A stretch of DNA of 28,838 nucleotides from DASQHM01 sp035632095 (GCA_035632095.1 DASQHM010000235.1:1-28838), one strand, 5' to 3'. Shown: positions 7,109-15,517, counted from the stretch's first letter. Numbers and translations: made by a program. The notes: generated by a model not told the origin, from the letters alone.

Positions 7109-8269
7109 ATGGACGCAAAGGCCGCCATCGACACGCTCGCGCTCAGCCGCGCCATGATCCGCTGCCCGAGCGTGACGCCGGCCGACGCGGGCGCGCTCGA
7201 CGTGCTGCAAGCGGCGCTCGAAGGCATCGGCTTCCGCTGCCGCCGCCTCAAATTCAGCGCGCCCGACACGCCGGACATCGACAACCTGTATGCCCGCTAC
7301 GGTTCGGCCGAGCCGAATTTCTGCTTTGCCGGCCATTCGGACGTGGTGCCGGCCGGCGATCGTGCGCGTTGGTCGGTCGATCCGTTTGCCGCCGTGGTGC
7401 GGGACGGGCAGCTTGTCGGCCGCGGCGCCGCCGATATGAAGAGTGCGATCGCCTGCTTCGTCACGGCCGCGCAACGCGTGATCGCGGCGCGCGGCGGCAA
7501 GGTTCCCGGCTCCATCAGCTTGCTTATCACCGGCGATGAAGAAGGCCCCGCCGTCAACGGCACCGCAAAAGTGCTGCAATGGATGGCGGCCCACGGCGAG
7601 CGTATCGACGCCTGCGTGGTCGGCGAGCCCACCAATCCGACGCGGCTCGGCGAAATGGTGAAGATCGGACGGCGCGGATCGCTGACCGGCCGATTGACGG
7701 TACTCGGCGCGCAGGGCCATGTGGCCTATCCGCACCTCGCCGACAATCCGATCCCGCGGCTGATGCGCGTGTTGAGCGAGCTCGATGCGCGCGAACTCGA
7801 CAAGGGCAATGCGCATTTTCAGGCTTCCAACCTGGAAGTCACCACCATCGACGTGGGCAACCCGGCCAACAACGTGATCCCGGCGGCGGCCAAAGCCGTG
7901 TTCAACATCCGCTACAACACCGAGCAGACCGCAGCCAGTTTGGAAGCGTGGATCCGCGATGTTTGCGCCCGCCTCGGCGGCGCGCACGAACTCGCCGTCG
8001 AGCACGGCTCCAATCCGTTCCTGACCGTGCCGGGCCGCCTGACCGATACGCTTGTTGCCGCCATCGCGGACGTAACCGGCACCGCGCCCGAACTTTCCAC
8101 CACCGGCGGCACGTCGGACGCCCGCTTCATCAAAGACTATTGTCCCGTGGCCGAATTCGGCCTGGTCGGTCAGACCATGCACAAGGTGGACGAGCACACG
8201 GCGGTCGCCGATCTGGCGCGCCTTGCCGATATCTACACGCGCCTGCTGGAGCGCTGGTTCGCCGATTGA
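7109..8269 (+). CDS. dapE: Succinyl-diaminopimelate desuccinylase
   Basis: A 386-residue M20-family zinc amidohydrolase that removes succinate from N-succinyl-LL-diaminopimelate, giving LL-diaminopimelate for lysine and peptidoglycan. Metal and catalytic residues are in place: H76 and D78 in AGHSDVVPAGD, D109 in GRGAADMKS, E144-E145 in TGDEEGPA, E173 in VVGEPT, and H358 in TMHKVDEH. GGTSDARF (333-340) is a strong DapE-specific marker. I chose the ATG at 7109 because MDAKAAIDTLALSRAMIRCPS aligns with typical DapE N-termini; the open frame further upstream overlaps the MetX-like gene. The stop overlaps the start of the next gene (TGATG at 8267-8271). With dapD it covers two succinylase-branch steps; dapC and dapF are not in this window. 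Confidence 0.97.
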   Translation: MDAKAAIDTLALSRAMIRCPSVTPADAGALDVLQAALEGIGFRCRRLKFSAPDTPDIDNLYARYGSAEPNFCFAGHSDVVPAGDRARWSVDPFAAVVRDGQLVGRGAADMKSAIACFVTAAQRVIAARGGKVPGSISLLITGDEEGPAVNGTAKVLQWMAAHGERIDACVVGEPTNPTRLGEMVKIGRRGSLTGRLTVLGAQGHVAYPHLADNPIPRLMRVLSELDARELDKGNAHFQASNLEVTTIDVGNPANNVIPAAAKAVFNIRYNTEQTAASLEAWIRDVCARLGGAHELAVEHGSNPFLTVPGRLTDTLVAAIADVTGTAPELSTTGGTSDARFIKDYCPVAEFGLVGQTMHKVDEHTAVADLARLADIYTRLLERWFAD

Positions 8270-8856
8270 TGCCGGGCCGGGACGAAATCGTCCGCTCCGT
8301 TTACGGGGCCTGGCGCCTGGCGCATCTCGATGCCAGCGGAATGATCCATTTCAACCAGACCATCGAAGGCTTCTATCGCTCCTTCGCCGCTGCCGTGCTG
8401 GTGGCGCCGCTCTATTTCATCCAGGTCCTGGTGCAATGGGACAGCGACGCCGCACACGCCGTCGCGAACGGCCAGACCCCGGACAGCATGGGGCAGTCCC
8501 TCACTTTGGAATTCGCGACCTATGCCATCGGCTGGCTGATGTATCCGGCTTTGGTCGCGCTGATCAGCCGGCCCTTGGCGCTCAATCAGCGCTATGTGCC
8601 CTATATAATCGCCTACAACTGGTCGCAGGCGATCATCATCGTATTCTGGTTGCCGCTCACGGCGGCGATCCAGACCAGCCCGGTCGAAGGTATCGCGCCG
8701 ATGCTTTGGCTCGCCGGCTTCCTTGCCACCAACGGCTATATGTGGTTCGTGGCGCGCGCCGCGCTGCAAACGTCGTCGATTACGGCCCTGGCGCTGGTGT
8801 TCATCGACGTGCTGAGCGGCGTGGCCTTGCACACCGCATTGGCGCGCGTGCTATGA
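8269..8856 (+). CDS. Conserved five-helix membrane protein, function unknown
   Basis: A 195-residue integral membrane protein. Hydrophobic segments lie at about 37-56, 79-100, 111-132, 141-163 and 170-190, giving five predicted helices. A conserved-looking motif, MIHFNQTIEGFYRSF (25-39), precedes the first helix and is probably cytoplasmic or at the interface. There is no signal peptide and no catalytic motif I recognise. The layout is somewhat reminiscent of Yip1-like membrane proteins, but I cannot assign it. The ATG overlaps the dapE stop by one base (TGATG), so translation is coupled to dapE and the gene is the last of the dap operon. Its 3' end overlaps the convergent truA gene by 6 bp. 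Reality of the gene is supported by coupling, frame length and clear membrane periodicity; function is open. Confidence 0.85.
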   Translation: MPGRDEIVRSVYGAWRLAHLDASGMIHFNQTIEGFYRSFAAAVLVAPLYFIQVLVQWDSDAAHAVANGQTPDSMGQSLTLEFATYAIGWLMYPALVALISRPLALNQRYVPYIIAYNWSQAIIIVFWLPLTAAIQTSPVEGIAPMLWLAGFLATNGYMWFVARAALQTSSITALALVFIDVLSGVALHTALARVL

Positions 8857-9606
8857 CGGCCGGGCGGGATCGTAGTCGACCCGCATGAGATAGAGCCCGG
8901 CGGCGGGCGCCGTCGGGCCGGCCGCCGCCCGGTCGCGAGCCTCAAGTGCCGCGCCGAGCGCCTCCTCGCTCCAGCGGCCTTCGCCGACCAGTTTGAGCGA
9001 GCCCACCATGGCGCGCACTTGGTTGTGCAGGAACGAGCGGGCCGAGGCGAACACGGCGATTTCCTCGCCGCTTCGCACCACGTCGAGCACATCCAAGGTC
9101 TTGACCGGCGACTTCGCCTGGCATTGCGCCGCGCGGAACGAGGTAAAGTCGTGCCGGCCGACCAGGCGCTTCGCCGCGCGGCCCATGGCGCCGGCGTCGA
9201 GGTCCTGCGGCACGAACCAGGCGCGATCGCGATCGAGTGCCAAGGGCGCCGCGCGATTGACGATGCGATAGCGGTAATGCCGCGCGGTCGCCGAGAAGCG
9301 CGCATGAAAGTCGGCTGCCGCGATCTCGCAATCCAGCACCGCGATCGGCGCCGGCCGCACATGGAAGTTCGCCGCGTTCATCACGGTCGCGGCCGGCCAT
9401 TCGCGCGTCAGATCGAAATGCGCCACTTGGCCAAGGGCATGAACGCCGGCATCGGTACGCCCGGCCCCGACGACATCGGCGCGCTCGCCCGCAAACGCGA
9501 AAATCGCATCCTCGAGCGCCGCCTGCACGGATGCTCCGTTGTCCTGGCGCTGCCAGCCGACAAAACCGGTACCGTCGTATTCGATGGTAATCCGGTAGCG
9601 CGGCAT
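8851..9606 (-). CDS. truA: tRNA pseudouridine(38-40) synthase
   Basis: A 251-residue TruA, normal length. It isomerises uridines 38, 39 and 40 in the anticodon arm of many tRNAs. The N-terminus MPRYRITIEYDGTGFVGWQR and the catalytic block GAGRTDAGVHALGQVAHFD (48-66, with catalytic D52) are diagnostic. Further family blocks are FHARFSATARHYRYRI, GRHDFTSFRAAQCQAKSP and FLHNQVRAMVGSL. Its ATG overlaps the stop of fmt by one base (TGATG at 9604-9608 on this strand), so it is translationally coupled to fmt. The gene ends in a 6-bp convergent overlap with the membrane-protein gene downstream of dapE. Confidence 0.97.
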   Translation of the reverse strand: MPRYRITIEYDGTGFVGWQRQDNGASVQAALEDAIFAFAGERADVVGAGRTDAGVHALGQVAHFDLTREWPAATVMNAANFHVRPAPIAVLDCEIAAADFHARFSATARHYRYRIVNRAAPLALDRDRAWFVPQDLDAGAMGRAAKRLVGRHDFTSFRAAQCQAKSPVKTLDVLDVVRSGEEIAVFASARSFLHNQVRAMVGSLKLVGEGRWSEEALGAALEARDRAAAGPTAPAAGLYLMRVDYDPARPS

Positions 9607-10529
9607 CAGGTCAGGACCGTGCCCTTCGGAATGGGATTACCGCGGAGCCACGCCTTGGCGTCGAGTTGCGCGCGGCCCGGCCGTTGCAGCCTGGTCAGCT
9701 TGAGCGCGCCGAGGCCGCAGGCGATCGTCAGCTCGTCGTCGAGCACCGTGCCGGGCTCGCCCAATCCGTCGACCGGCTGTGCCGCCTGGATCTTGACGCG
9801 CGCGCCGGAGACCTCGAACCAGGCGCCGGGCCAGGGACTCATGGCGCGCACGATGCGGTCGAGCTCGATGGCGCCCTTCCGCCAATCCATGCGGCCTTCA
9901 TCGCGCTCGATCTTGGCGGCGTAGGTCACGCCGGTGGCCGGTTGCGGTTGCGGCTTGGCGGTGCCGGCCGCCAGAGCGGCGAGAGTTTGCACCATGAGCG
10001 GCGCGCCGACGCGGGCAAGCTCGTCATGCAAGGTACCGGCCGTGGATTCCGGTGCGATCGGCACGCGCGCTTCGGCCAGCACCGGGCCCGTGTCCAGGCC
10101 TTCGTCCATCTGCATGATCGAAACCCCGGTCTCGCGGTCGCCGGCCAGAATGGCGCGCTGGATCGGCGCCGCGCCGCGCCAACGCGGCAGGATCGACGCA
10201 TGCAGGTTGACGCACCCGAGTCGCGGGGCGCTCAAAATCGCCTTCGGCAGGATCAAGCCGTAGGCGACCACGACGCAGGCATCGCTCCGCAACGCGGCGA
10301 ACGCGGCCTGCTCCTCGATCCCCTTCAGGCGCACGGGCGTGCGCACCGACAGGCCCCGGGAAACGGCGAAATCGTGCACCGGAGAGCGCGTTTCGTGGTG
10401 CCCGCGGCCGGAGGGGCGCGGCGGCTGGGAGTAGACGCAAGTCACGTCGTGCCCGGCCGACAGCAGCGCCGTAAGCGTCGGCAAGGCGAATTCCGGCGTG
10501 CCCATGAAGACCAGTCGAAGCTTGTTCAT
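9606..10529 (-). CDS. fmt: Methionyl-tRNA formyltransferase
   Basis: A 307-residue Fmt, normal length, which formylates the amino group of initiator Met-tRNA using 10-formyl-tetrahydrofolate. The start LRLVFMGTPEFALPTL is characteristic. The catalytic region includes N108 and H110 in CVNLHASILPRWRGAAPIQ and D146 in MDEGLDTGPVL, the Asn-His-Asp set of the formyltransferase fold. The C-terminal tRNA-binding OB-like domain follows from about residue 205 (VTYAAKIERDEGRMDW, MSPWPGAWF). It lies 40 bp after def and is coupled to truA, which is the usual def-fmt grouping: Fmt adds and Def removes the N-formyl group. Confidence 0.97.
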   Translation of the reverse strand: MNKLRLVFMGTPEFALPTLTALLSAGHDVTCVYSQPPRPSGRGHHETRSPVHDFAVSRGLSVRTPVRLKGIEEQAAFAALRSDACVVVAYGLILPKAILSAPRLGCVNLHASILPRWRGAAPIQRAILAGDRETGVSIMQMDEGLDTGPVLAEARVPIAPESTAGTLHDELARVGAPLMVQTLAALAAGTAKPQPQPATGVTYAAKIERDEGRMDWRKGAIELDRIVRAMSPWPGAWFEVSGARVKIQAAQPVDGLGEPGTVLDDELTIACGLGALKLTRLQRPGRAQLDAKAWLRGNPIPKGTVLT

Positions 10530-10569
10530 GCGCGACCATATTCCGGCTGGAGCGCAAACGTCGCAAGCG

Positions 10570-11094
10570 TCAGGCGTTCACAAGTTGCTGTTTCTTCTGT
10601 TTGGACAGTTTGCGCAGGATCATGTTGCGCTTGAGGGCGGACAGATGATCGACGAACAGCACGCCCTCGAGGTGGTCCATCTCGTGCTGGATGCAAACGC
10701 CCAGCATCCCTTCCGCCCTGAGTCGTTGCGGCTTGCCGTCGTAGTCGAGATAGGCGATCTCCACCCAGCTCGGGCGCTCGACCTCGGCGAATTGCCCGGG
10801 AAGGGAAAGACACCCCTCCTCGAACAGCGCGTCGCTCTCGGATGCGGCCACGACTTCCGGGTTCACCAGGTAGAGCGGCTTCGGCTTCTTATCCTCTGGC
10901 TTGGCCAGGTCGATGACGATGACCCGCTTCGGCACGCCGACCTGGATGGCGGCGAGCCCAAGCCCCACGGCCTCGTACATGCTTTCGAGCATGTCGTCCA
11001 TCAGCTTGCGGATGCCGTCGTCGACAACCGCGACTTTGGTCGACTTGACCTTCAGGCGCGGGTCCGGGGCGACGATGATCGGTCGTTTGGCCAT
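10570..11094 (-). CDS. def: Peptide deformylase
   Basis: A 174-residue metallohydrolase that removes the formyl group from nascent N-formyl-methionine chains. All three signature motifs are intact: motif I GLGLAAIQ (44-51), motif II EGCLS (93-97, with metal ligand C95), and motif III QHEMDH (136-141, metal ligands H137 and H141, catalytic E138). The C-terminus is lysine-rich (RKLSKQKKQQ), as in many Def proteins. It begins the minus-strand def-fmt-truA group and is divergent from rmuC across about 100 bp. A candidate promoter directly in front of the ATG would give a transcript with almost no 5' leader. Confidence 0.97.
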   Translation of the reverse strand: MAKRPIIVAPDPRLKVKSTKVAVVDDGIRKLMDDMLESMYEAVGLGLAAIQVGVPKRVIVIDLAKPEDKKPKPLYLVNPEVVAASESDALFEEGCLSLPGQFAEVERPSWVEIAYLDYDGKPQRLRAEGMLGVCIQHEMDHLEGVLFVDHLSALKRNMILRKLSKQKKQQLVNA

Positions 11095-11103
11095 AGCGCC
11101 GAT

Positions 11104-11132
11104 TACGTAATGCGCGGCGGCGTTTACGTCAA
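11104..11132 (-). promoter_or_regulatory. def: Candidate promoter for def (very short leader)
   Basis: On the minus strand TTGACG (11132-11127) is followed after 17 bp by TACGTA (11109-11104). The -35 box is good and the -10 box is weak. Transcription would begin near 11097, only about 3 bases before the def ATG at 11094, implying a leaderless or nearly leaderless mRNA. The -10 could instead be an unrelated palindrome, TTACGTAA (11103-11110). Confidence 0.35.
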
Positions 11133-11195
11133 GGTGCGGCGATGCCGTGAAGCTCGCGACATGGTAGTGTCTTGCCGATTAGGGATGGAAGCGCC

Positions 11196-12341
11196 ATGAC
11201 CGATACCCTTGCAATCGCGCTGACGGTTCTGGCCGTTTCGGCGGCAATCGGCGGAGCGGTTCTGCTCGCCCTGCTGCTTCGCCGCCAGGGAACCCAGCCG
11301 GACGCGGCGCGCGACGCGGAGCGCCTGGCGCAGCTGGCCGAAGCCATGTCCGCCGCGCAACAGCAGCTTGCCGGCCGCATCGCGGCGCTCGCCGAAAGCA
11401 GCGTCGCGCAACAGGCGGAATTGCGCCGCAGCGTCGACGAACGCCTGGATGCCGTGAGCAAACGCATCGGCGACAGCCTGGAGCAGACCACCGCCAAAAC
11501 CGCCCAGACGTTCGGCGAACTCGCCACCCGGCTCGCGCTGATCGACCAGGCGCAAAAGAACCTGAGCGACCTGTCCGCCCAAGTGATCGGCCTGCAGGAC
11601 ATTCTCGACAACAAGCAGGCGCGCGGCGCCTTCGGCGAGCAAATCCTCGAAACCCTGGTGCGCGACGCGCTGCCGGAATCGGTCTACGCGTTTCAGGAGA
11701 CGCTCGGCAACGGCAAGCGGGTCGACTGCCTCATTCGCCTGCCGAACCCGCCGGGCTCCATCGCCGTGGACGCAAAATTTCCGCTCGAGAGCTATCGGGC
11801 CATGGCCGATGCGCCGGACGACGCCACTCGGCAGACCGCCGCGCGGGCGTTCGCGGCCGACGTCCAGAAGCATGTGGCCGACGTGGCGGCGAAATACATC
11901 GTGCCCGGCGAGACCGCGGAAAGCGCATTGTTGTTCCTGCCCTCCGAAGCGGTATTCGCCGAGTTGCACAGCCGTTTCCAGCCGGTGATCGAAGCCGCGC
12001 ACCGTCGCCGGGTGTGGATCGTCTCGCCCACCACCATGATGGCGACGCTCACCACCGTCCGCGCCGTCTTGAAAGATGCGCGCATGCGCGAGCAGGCGGG
12101 CGAGATTCAGAAACAGGTGCGGATGCTGCTCGAGGACGTGGTCCGCCTCGGCAAGCGCGTCGACGCGCTGCGCACCCATTTCGCCCAGGCGGACAAGGAT
12201 ATCCGCGAGATCGAGACGTCGAGCGCGAAGATCGTCCGCAAGGGCGAGCAGATCGAAGACGCGCAGATCGAGACCGGCACGCCCGGGATCGGCGGCGCGC
12301 CGGCGGCGGAGTCCGGGCCGGAGCGGCTTTCGCTCTCGTGA
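11196..12341 (+). CDS. rmuC: DNA recombination protein RmuC homologue
   Basis: A 381-residue RmuC-family protein. RmuC limits DNA rearrangement at inverted repeats; its fold is nuclease-like but its exact activity is unsettled. A membrane segment spans about 3-28, followed by a coiled-coil-rich region to about 130 (RLAQLAEAMSAAQQQLAGRI, ELRRSVDERLDAVSKRIG). The conserved core runs about 135-320: NKQARGAFGEQILE, KRVDCLIRLPNP, IAVDAKFPLESY, LLFLPSEAVFAELH and VWIVSPTTMMATL. The start is the ATG at 11196, preceded by GGAAG with 4 bp spacing; a TTG 24 bp upstream is possible but less likely. It is divergent from def and sits 53 bp before a small exported-protein gene. Confidence 0.95.
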   Translation: MTDTLAIALTVLAVSAAIGGAVLLALLLRRQGTQPDAARDAERLAQLAEAMSAAQQQLAGRIAALAESSVAQQAELRRSVDERLDAVSKRIGDSLEQTTAKTAQTFGELATRLALIDQAQKNLSDLSAQVIGLQDILDNKQARGAFGEQILETLVRDALPESVYAFQETLGNGKRVDCLIRLPNPPGSIAVDAKFPLESYRAMADAPDDATRQTAARAFAADVQKHVADVAAKYIVPGETAESALLFLPSEAVFAELHSRFQPVIEAAHRRRVWIVSPTTMMATLTTVRAVLKDARMREQAGEIQKQVRMLLEDVVRLGKRVDALRTHFAQADKDIREIETSSAKIVRKGEQIEDAQIETGTPGIGGAPAAESGPERLSLS

Positions 12342-12394
12342 CGAATGGCCGGCGTGTTACGCTGCCCGTCGCCACAACATGGGAAAACAAGACA

Positions 12395-12760
12395 ATGCGC
12401 ATAGCGTGGATCGGCGGTGTCGCGGCAGCGGCGATATTGGGGGTCGCGAGCGGCGCGCGCGCCGACGGCGACAAGCTGGCCTGGACCGGCACCGGCGCGG
12501 GCAGCCATCACTGCGTCACCTATGTCATGCACGTCGACATGGAAGTGCAGGCCGACAAGGTGGTCGGCACGTTTCAGCAGAAGGGCCGGCCGAAGTACAC
12601 CTTCTCGTTCCCCAAGGATGCGTCCGGCAATTATTCGGGATCGGTGAAGCTGAGCAACGGCGACCCGCTCAAGATCAAGGGATCGGCGACAGCGGACGGC
12701 GGCACCATCGACATGGATGGCTATTGCCATTTTGTCGGCAAGCTCGCTAAATCGTCGTGA
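12395..12760 (+). CDS. Small exported protein of unknown function
   Basis: A 121-residue protein I do not recognise. The N-terminus MRIAWIGGVAAAAILGVASG followed by ARA|DGDK is a clear Sec signal peptide, with likely cleavage after residue 23. The mature part of about 98 residues is rich in beta-prone, Gly/Ser/Lys alternation (YTFSFPKDASGNYSGSVKL, DPLKIKGSA), suggesting a small periplasmic beta-sandwich or barrel. It has exactly two cysteines, C40 in SHHCVTY and C111 in DGYCHF, well placed to form one disulfide. Histidines next to both (H38-H39, H112) raise the possibility of metal binding, which is speculation. A purine-rich GGGAAAACAAG precedes the ATG. Its stop lies one base from the convergent recR stop. 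Confidence 0.8.
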   Translation: MRIAWIGGVAAAAILGVASGARADGDKLAWTGTGAGSHHCVTYVMHVDMEVQADKVVGTFQQKGRPKYTFSFPKDASGNYSGSVKLSNGDPLKIKGSATADGGTIDMDGYCHFVGKLAKSS

Positions 12761-12761
12761 C

Positions 12762-13349
12762 TTAGAACGGCCGCCGCGCCTTGAGTGCCGCGGCCAACGT
12801 CCCATCGTCCAGATAATCGAGCTCTCCGCCGACCGGGACGCCGTGGGCGAGCCGCGACACGGCGACGCCGCTGCCGTTCAGCCGGTCGGTGATGTAGTGC
12901 GCCGTGGTCTGCCCATCCACCGTGGCGTTGGTGGCGAGGATCACCTCGCGCACGCCGCCGGCGTGAACGCGGCGCACCAGGCCATCGATGGCGAGATCGC
13001 CGGGGCCTATGCCGTCGAGCGCCGATAGGGTGCCGCCGAGCACGTGATATCGCCCGCGGAACGCCGCCGCGCGCTCCAGCGCCCAGAGATCGGCGACTTC
13101 CTCGACCACGCAAATGATGGAGCCGTCGCGACGCGGATCGCGGCACACGGCGCAAGGATCCTCCGTGTCCAGGTTGCCGCAGACCGGACAGGCATGCACC
13201 TTGTCCGCCGCCGTGCCGAGCGCCTCGGCCAGCGGCAGCATCAGCGCTTCCTTGCGCTTGAGCAGATGCAGTGCTGCCCGGCGCGCCGAGCGCGGTCCGA
13301 GGCCCGGCAGCTTGGCAAGAAGTTGGATCAGGCGCTCGAGTTCGGTCAT
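12762..13349 (-). CDS. recR: Recombination mediator protein RecR
   Basis: A 195-residue RecR, standard length, which works with RecF/RecO to load RecA at gaps in single-stranded DNA. Domains in order: helix-hairpin-helix LPGLGPRSARRAALHLL (14-30); four-cysteine zinc finger C54, C57, C66 and C69 in CPVCGNLDTEDPCAVC; and a Toprim domain from about 77 (IICVVEEVADLWALE, then YHVLGGTLSALDGIGPGDL). It is the last gene of the dnaX-ybaB-recR group, 28 bp after ybaB, a grouping conserved across many bacteria. Its stop is separated by one base from that of the convergent exported-protein gene. Confidence 0.97.
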   Translation of the reverse strand: MTELERLIQLLAKLPGLGPRSARRAALHLLKRKEALMLPLAEALGTAADKVHACPVCGNLDTEDPCAVCRDPRRDGSIICVVEEVADLWALERAAAFRGRYHVLGGTLSALDGIGPGDLAIDGLVRRVHAGGVREVILATNATVDGQTTAHYITDRLNGSGVAVSRLAHGVPVGGELDYLDDGTLAAALKARRPF

Positions 13350-13377
13350 ATGGCCGTCGTCGCGCGAGCCATTCGAT

Positions 13378-13704
13378 TCAAAACGGCAGCTTCACGCCGG
13401 GCGGCAGCTTCAATCCCCCGGTCAGCTTGGCCATCTCCTCGGCCAGAAACGCCTCGAGCTTGGACTTCGCGTCTTGGTGCGCCGCCACGATGAGGTCCTC
13501 CAGCATCTCGACCTCTTTCGGGTCAACGAGGGACGGATCCATCTTGATGCGCCGCATCTCGCCTTTGCCGTTTAGGGTGACATGCACCATGCCGCCGCCG
13601 GACGAGCCGCTGATTTCGTGAGCGTCCAGCTTCGACTGCATCTCCGCCATGCGGGACTGCATCTCCTGCGCCTGCTTCAGCATCTGGCCCAGATTCTTCA
13701 TCAC
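13378..13704 (-). CDS. YbaB/EbfC family nucleoid-associated protein
   Basis: A 108-residue YbaB/EbfC-family DNA-binding protein. Members form dimers with a tweezer-like shape and bind DNA, affecting nucleoid organisation. The sequence MMKNLGQMLKQAQEMQSRMAEMQ is the typical long N-terminal helix. It is followed by GGGMVHVTLNGKGEMRRIKMDPSLV and DLIVAAHQDAKSKLEAFLAEEMAKLTGGL, both standard family blocks. Its ATG overlaps the dnaX stop (ATGA at 13701-13704), so it is translationally coupled to dnaX, and recR follows 28 bp later. Confidence 0.95.
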   Translation of the reverse strand: MMKNLGQMLKQAQEMQSRMAEMQSKLDAHEISGSSGGGMVHVTLNGKGEMRRIKMDPSLVDPKEVEMLEDLIVAAHQDAKSKLEAFLAEEMAKLTGGLKLPPGVKLPF

Positions 13705-15479
13705 TCGTCTCCATCACTCGATTCGTTCGCGCCAGGGTCGTCGCCTGCGGCAGACTCCGCAGCCGCATTGCGCATGCGGACGCTTTGAATGGTGGCGCCG
13801 GGGAAAGCCTGGGCCACGGCACGCACCAGCGGATGCCCTTCGACCTCGGCGCGGCGCGAGGCTTCGGCCACTGCCGCCGCTTGGGCCAATGTCGGCGCGC
13901 CGCCATCCTTCGCCACCGATATGGTCCAGCGTTCACCGGTCCATTCGCGCAACCGCTCCGACATGCGATTGGCAAGATCGGCCGGCGCGCCCGCCGCGGG
14001 GCGAAACTCCACGCGGCCCGCCTCGAAGCGCAGCAGATGCACGAAATTGATCATCTGGCCTTTCAGGATGAGATCGCGTTGTTTGCCGGCCAGCGCCACG
14101 AACGCAGCGAAATCCGGCAATGGCACGGCCTGGACGATCTGATGCGCCGTTGACGGCCGCTCGACCTCGGGCGCCAACTGCGGCACCGCGCGCGATTGCA
14201 CGGCGAGTTCGGCCGTAGCACCCGGCCGGACCGGCGCAGGGCCGCCGCGCGGCGCGGGTTGCGGCACCGCCGGCCCAGGAGCCGCCCCGGGCAAGCTGGC
14301 CGCGGCTTCGCCGCCTTTGCCGTTCAACTGCCGCACCAGATCGCCCGGCGCCGGCATTTCCGCCACGTAGGCCAGGCGGATCAGCACCATGTCCGCCGCC
14401 GCCAAGGCTTGCGTTGCCTGGCGCACTTCCGCGATCCCTTTCAAAAGCATCTGCCAGGTCCGCGCCAGCACCGCCATGGTCAGGCCGGCGGCCATGGCAG
14501 CACCGCGGCGGCGTTCGGTTTCGGCGACGGTGACATCGTCCGCCGCCTCCGGCGTCACCTTGATGCGGGTGAGCCAATGGGTGAGTTCGAGCATGTCCTG
14601 CAGCACGGCGAGCGGGTCGGCGCCGGCATCGTATTGCAGGCGCAGATCGGCCAGCGACCCCGCGATGTCGCCCTGCATGACCTTGTCGTAGAGATCGAAG
14701 ACCTGCATGCGGTCGGCGAGGCCGAGCATGGCGCGCACCGGTTCGGCGGAGACCGAGCCGTTGCCGTGGGCGATGGCTTGGTCCAGCAGCGACAGGGCGT
14801 CGCGCACAGAACCTTCCGCCGCGCGCGCGATCAGCGCCAGCGCCTCGGGCTCGACCGCGACATTTTCCTTGGCTGCAATGCCGGCTAGATGCGCGATCAG
14901 GACTTCGGCTTCGACCCGCTTCAGGTCAAAGCGCTGGCAGCGCGACAGCACCGTCACCGGCACCTTGCGGATCTCGGTGGTGGCGAAAATGAACTTCACA
15001 TGAGCCGGCGGCTCCTCCAGCGTCTTCAGCAGGCCGTTGAACGCCGCGGTCGAAAGCATGTGCACTTCGTCGATGATATAGACCTTGAACCGCGCCGATA
15101 CCGGCGCGTACCGCACGGATTCGATGATCTCGCGCACGTCGCCGATGCCGGTGCGCGACGCCGCGTCCATCTCCAGCACGTCCACGTGCCGGTCCTCGGC
15201 GATGGCGCGGCATGAGTCGCATTGGCCGCAGGGCGTGATGGTCGGTCCGCCCTTGCCGTCGGGGCCGGTGCAGTTCAACGCCCGCGCGATGATGCGCGCC
15301 GTGGTGGTCTTGCCGACGCCGCGCACGCCGGTGAGGATGAAGGCGTGGGCCAACCGCCCCGACTCCATGGCGTTCGTCAGGGTGCGGACCATCGCATCCT
15401 GACCGATGAGCTCGGCGAAGGTCGCCGGGCGGTATTTGCGGGCGAGAACGCGATAAGGAGCGCTGGCGGGTTCCGTCAT
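13701..15479 (-). CDS. dnaX: DNA polymerase III subunit gamma/tau
   Basis: A 592-residue clamp-loader ATPase subunit. The AAA+ module shows Walker A GVRGVGKT (51-58), a zinc site made by C70, C84, C87 and C90, Walker B IIDEVHM (135-141) and the sensor/arginine-finger motif LSRCQRF (178-184). Clamp-loader domains II and III run to about 375. A proline/alanine-rich linker (about 395-440) leads to a C-terminal tau-like domain from about 460 that would contact the polymerase and helicase. No run of A residues suited to the E. coli-type gamma frameshift is visible, so a single long product is likely. The gene lies 38 bp downstream of the 4.5S RNA gene on the same strand and overlaps ybaB by four bases. 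Confidence 0.96.
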   Translation of the reverse strand: MTEPASAPYRVLARKYRPATFAELIGQDAMVRTLTNAMESGRLAHAFILTGVRGVGKTTTARIIARALNCTGPDGKGGPTITPCGQCDSCRAIAEDRHVDVLEMDAASRTGIGDVREIIESVRYAPVSARFKVYIIDEVHMLSTAAFNGLLKTLEEPPAHVKFIFATTEIRKVPVTVLSRCQRFDLKRVEAEVLIAHLAGIAAKENVAVEPEALALIARAAEGSVRDALSLLDQAIAHGNGSVSAEPVRAMLGLADRMQVFDLYDKVMQGDIAGSLADLRLQYDAGADPLAVLQDMLELTHWLTRIKVTPEAADDVTVAETERRRGAAMAAGLTMAVLARTWQMLLKGIAEVRQATQALAAADMVLIRLAYVAEMPAPGDLVRQLNGKGGEAAASLPGAAPGPAVPQPAPRGGPAPVRPGATAELAVQSRAVPQLAPEVERPSTAHQIVQAVPLPDFAAFVALAGKQRDLILKGQMINFVHLLRFEAGRVEFRPAAGAPADLANRMSERLREWTGERWTISVAKDGGAPTLAQAAAVAEASRRAEVEGHPLVRAVAQAFPGATIQSVRMRNAAAESAAGDDPGANESSDGDE

Positions 15480-15517
15480 CGGGCGCTGATCGCTCCGGGA
15501 TCGAATGGGCGGCAGGT

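Noticed and set aside
4996..7157. Very long open frames on both strands (about 670 and 719 codons) across dapD and the MetX-like gene
   Set aside because: They lie opposite or out of frame with two recognisable enzymes, have arginine/histidine-rich compositions typical of shadow frames in GC-rich DNA, and contain no family motif.
13701..15479. Programmed frameshift in dnaX to give a short gamma product
   Set aside because: I see no A-rich slippery heptamer on the coding strand; the single frame encodes a complete gamma/tau protein.
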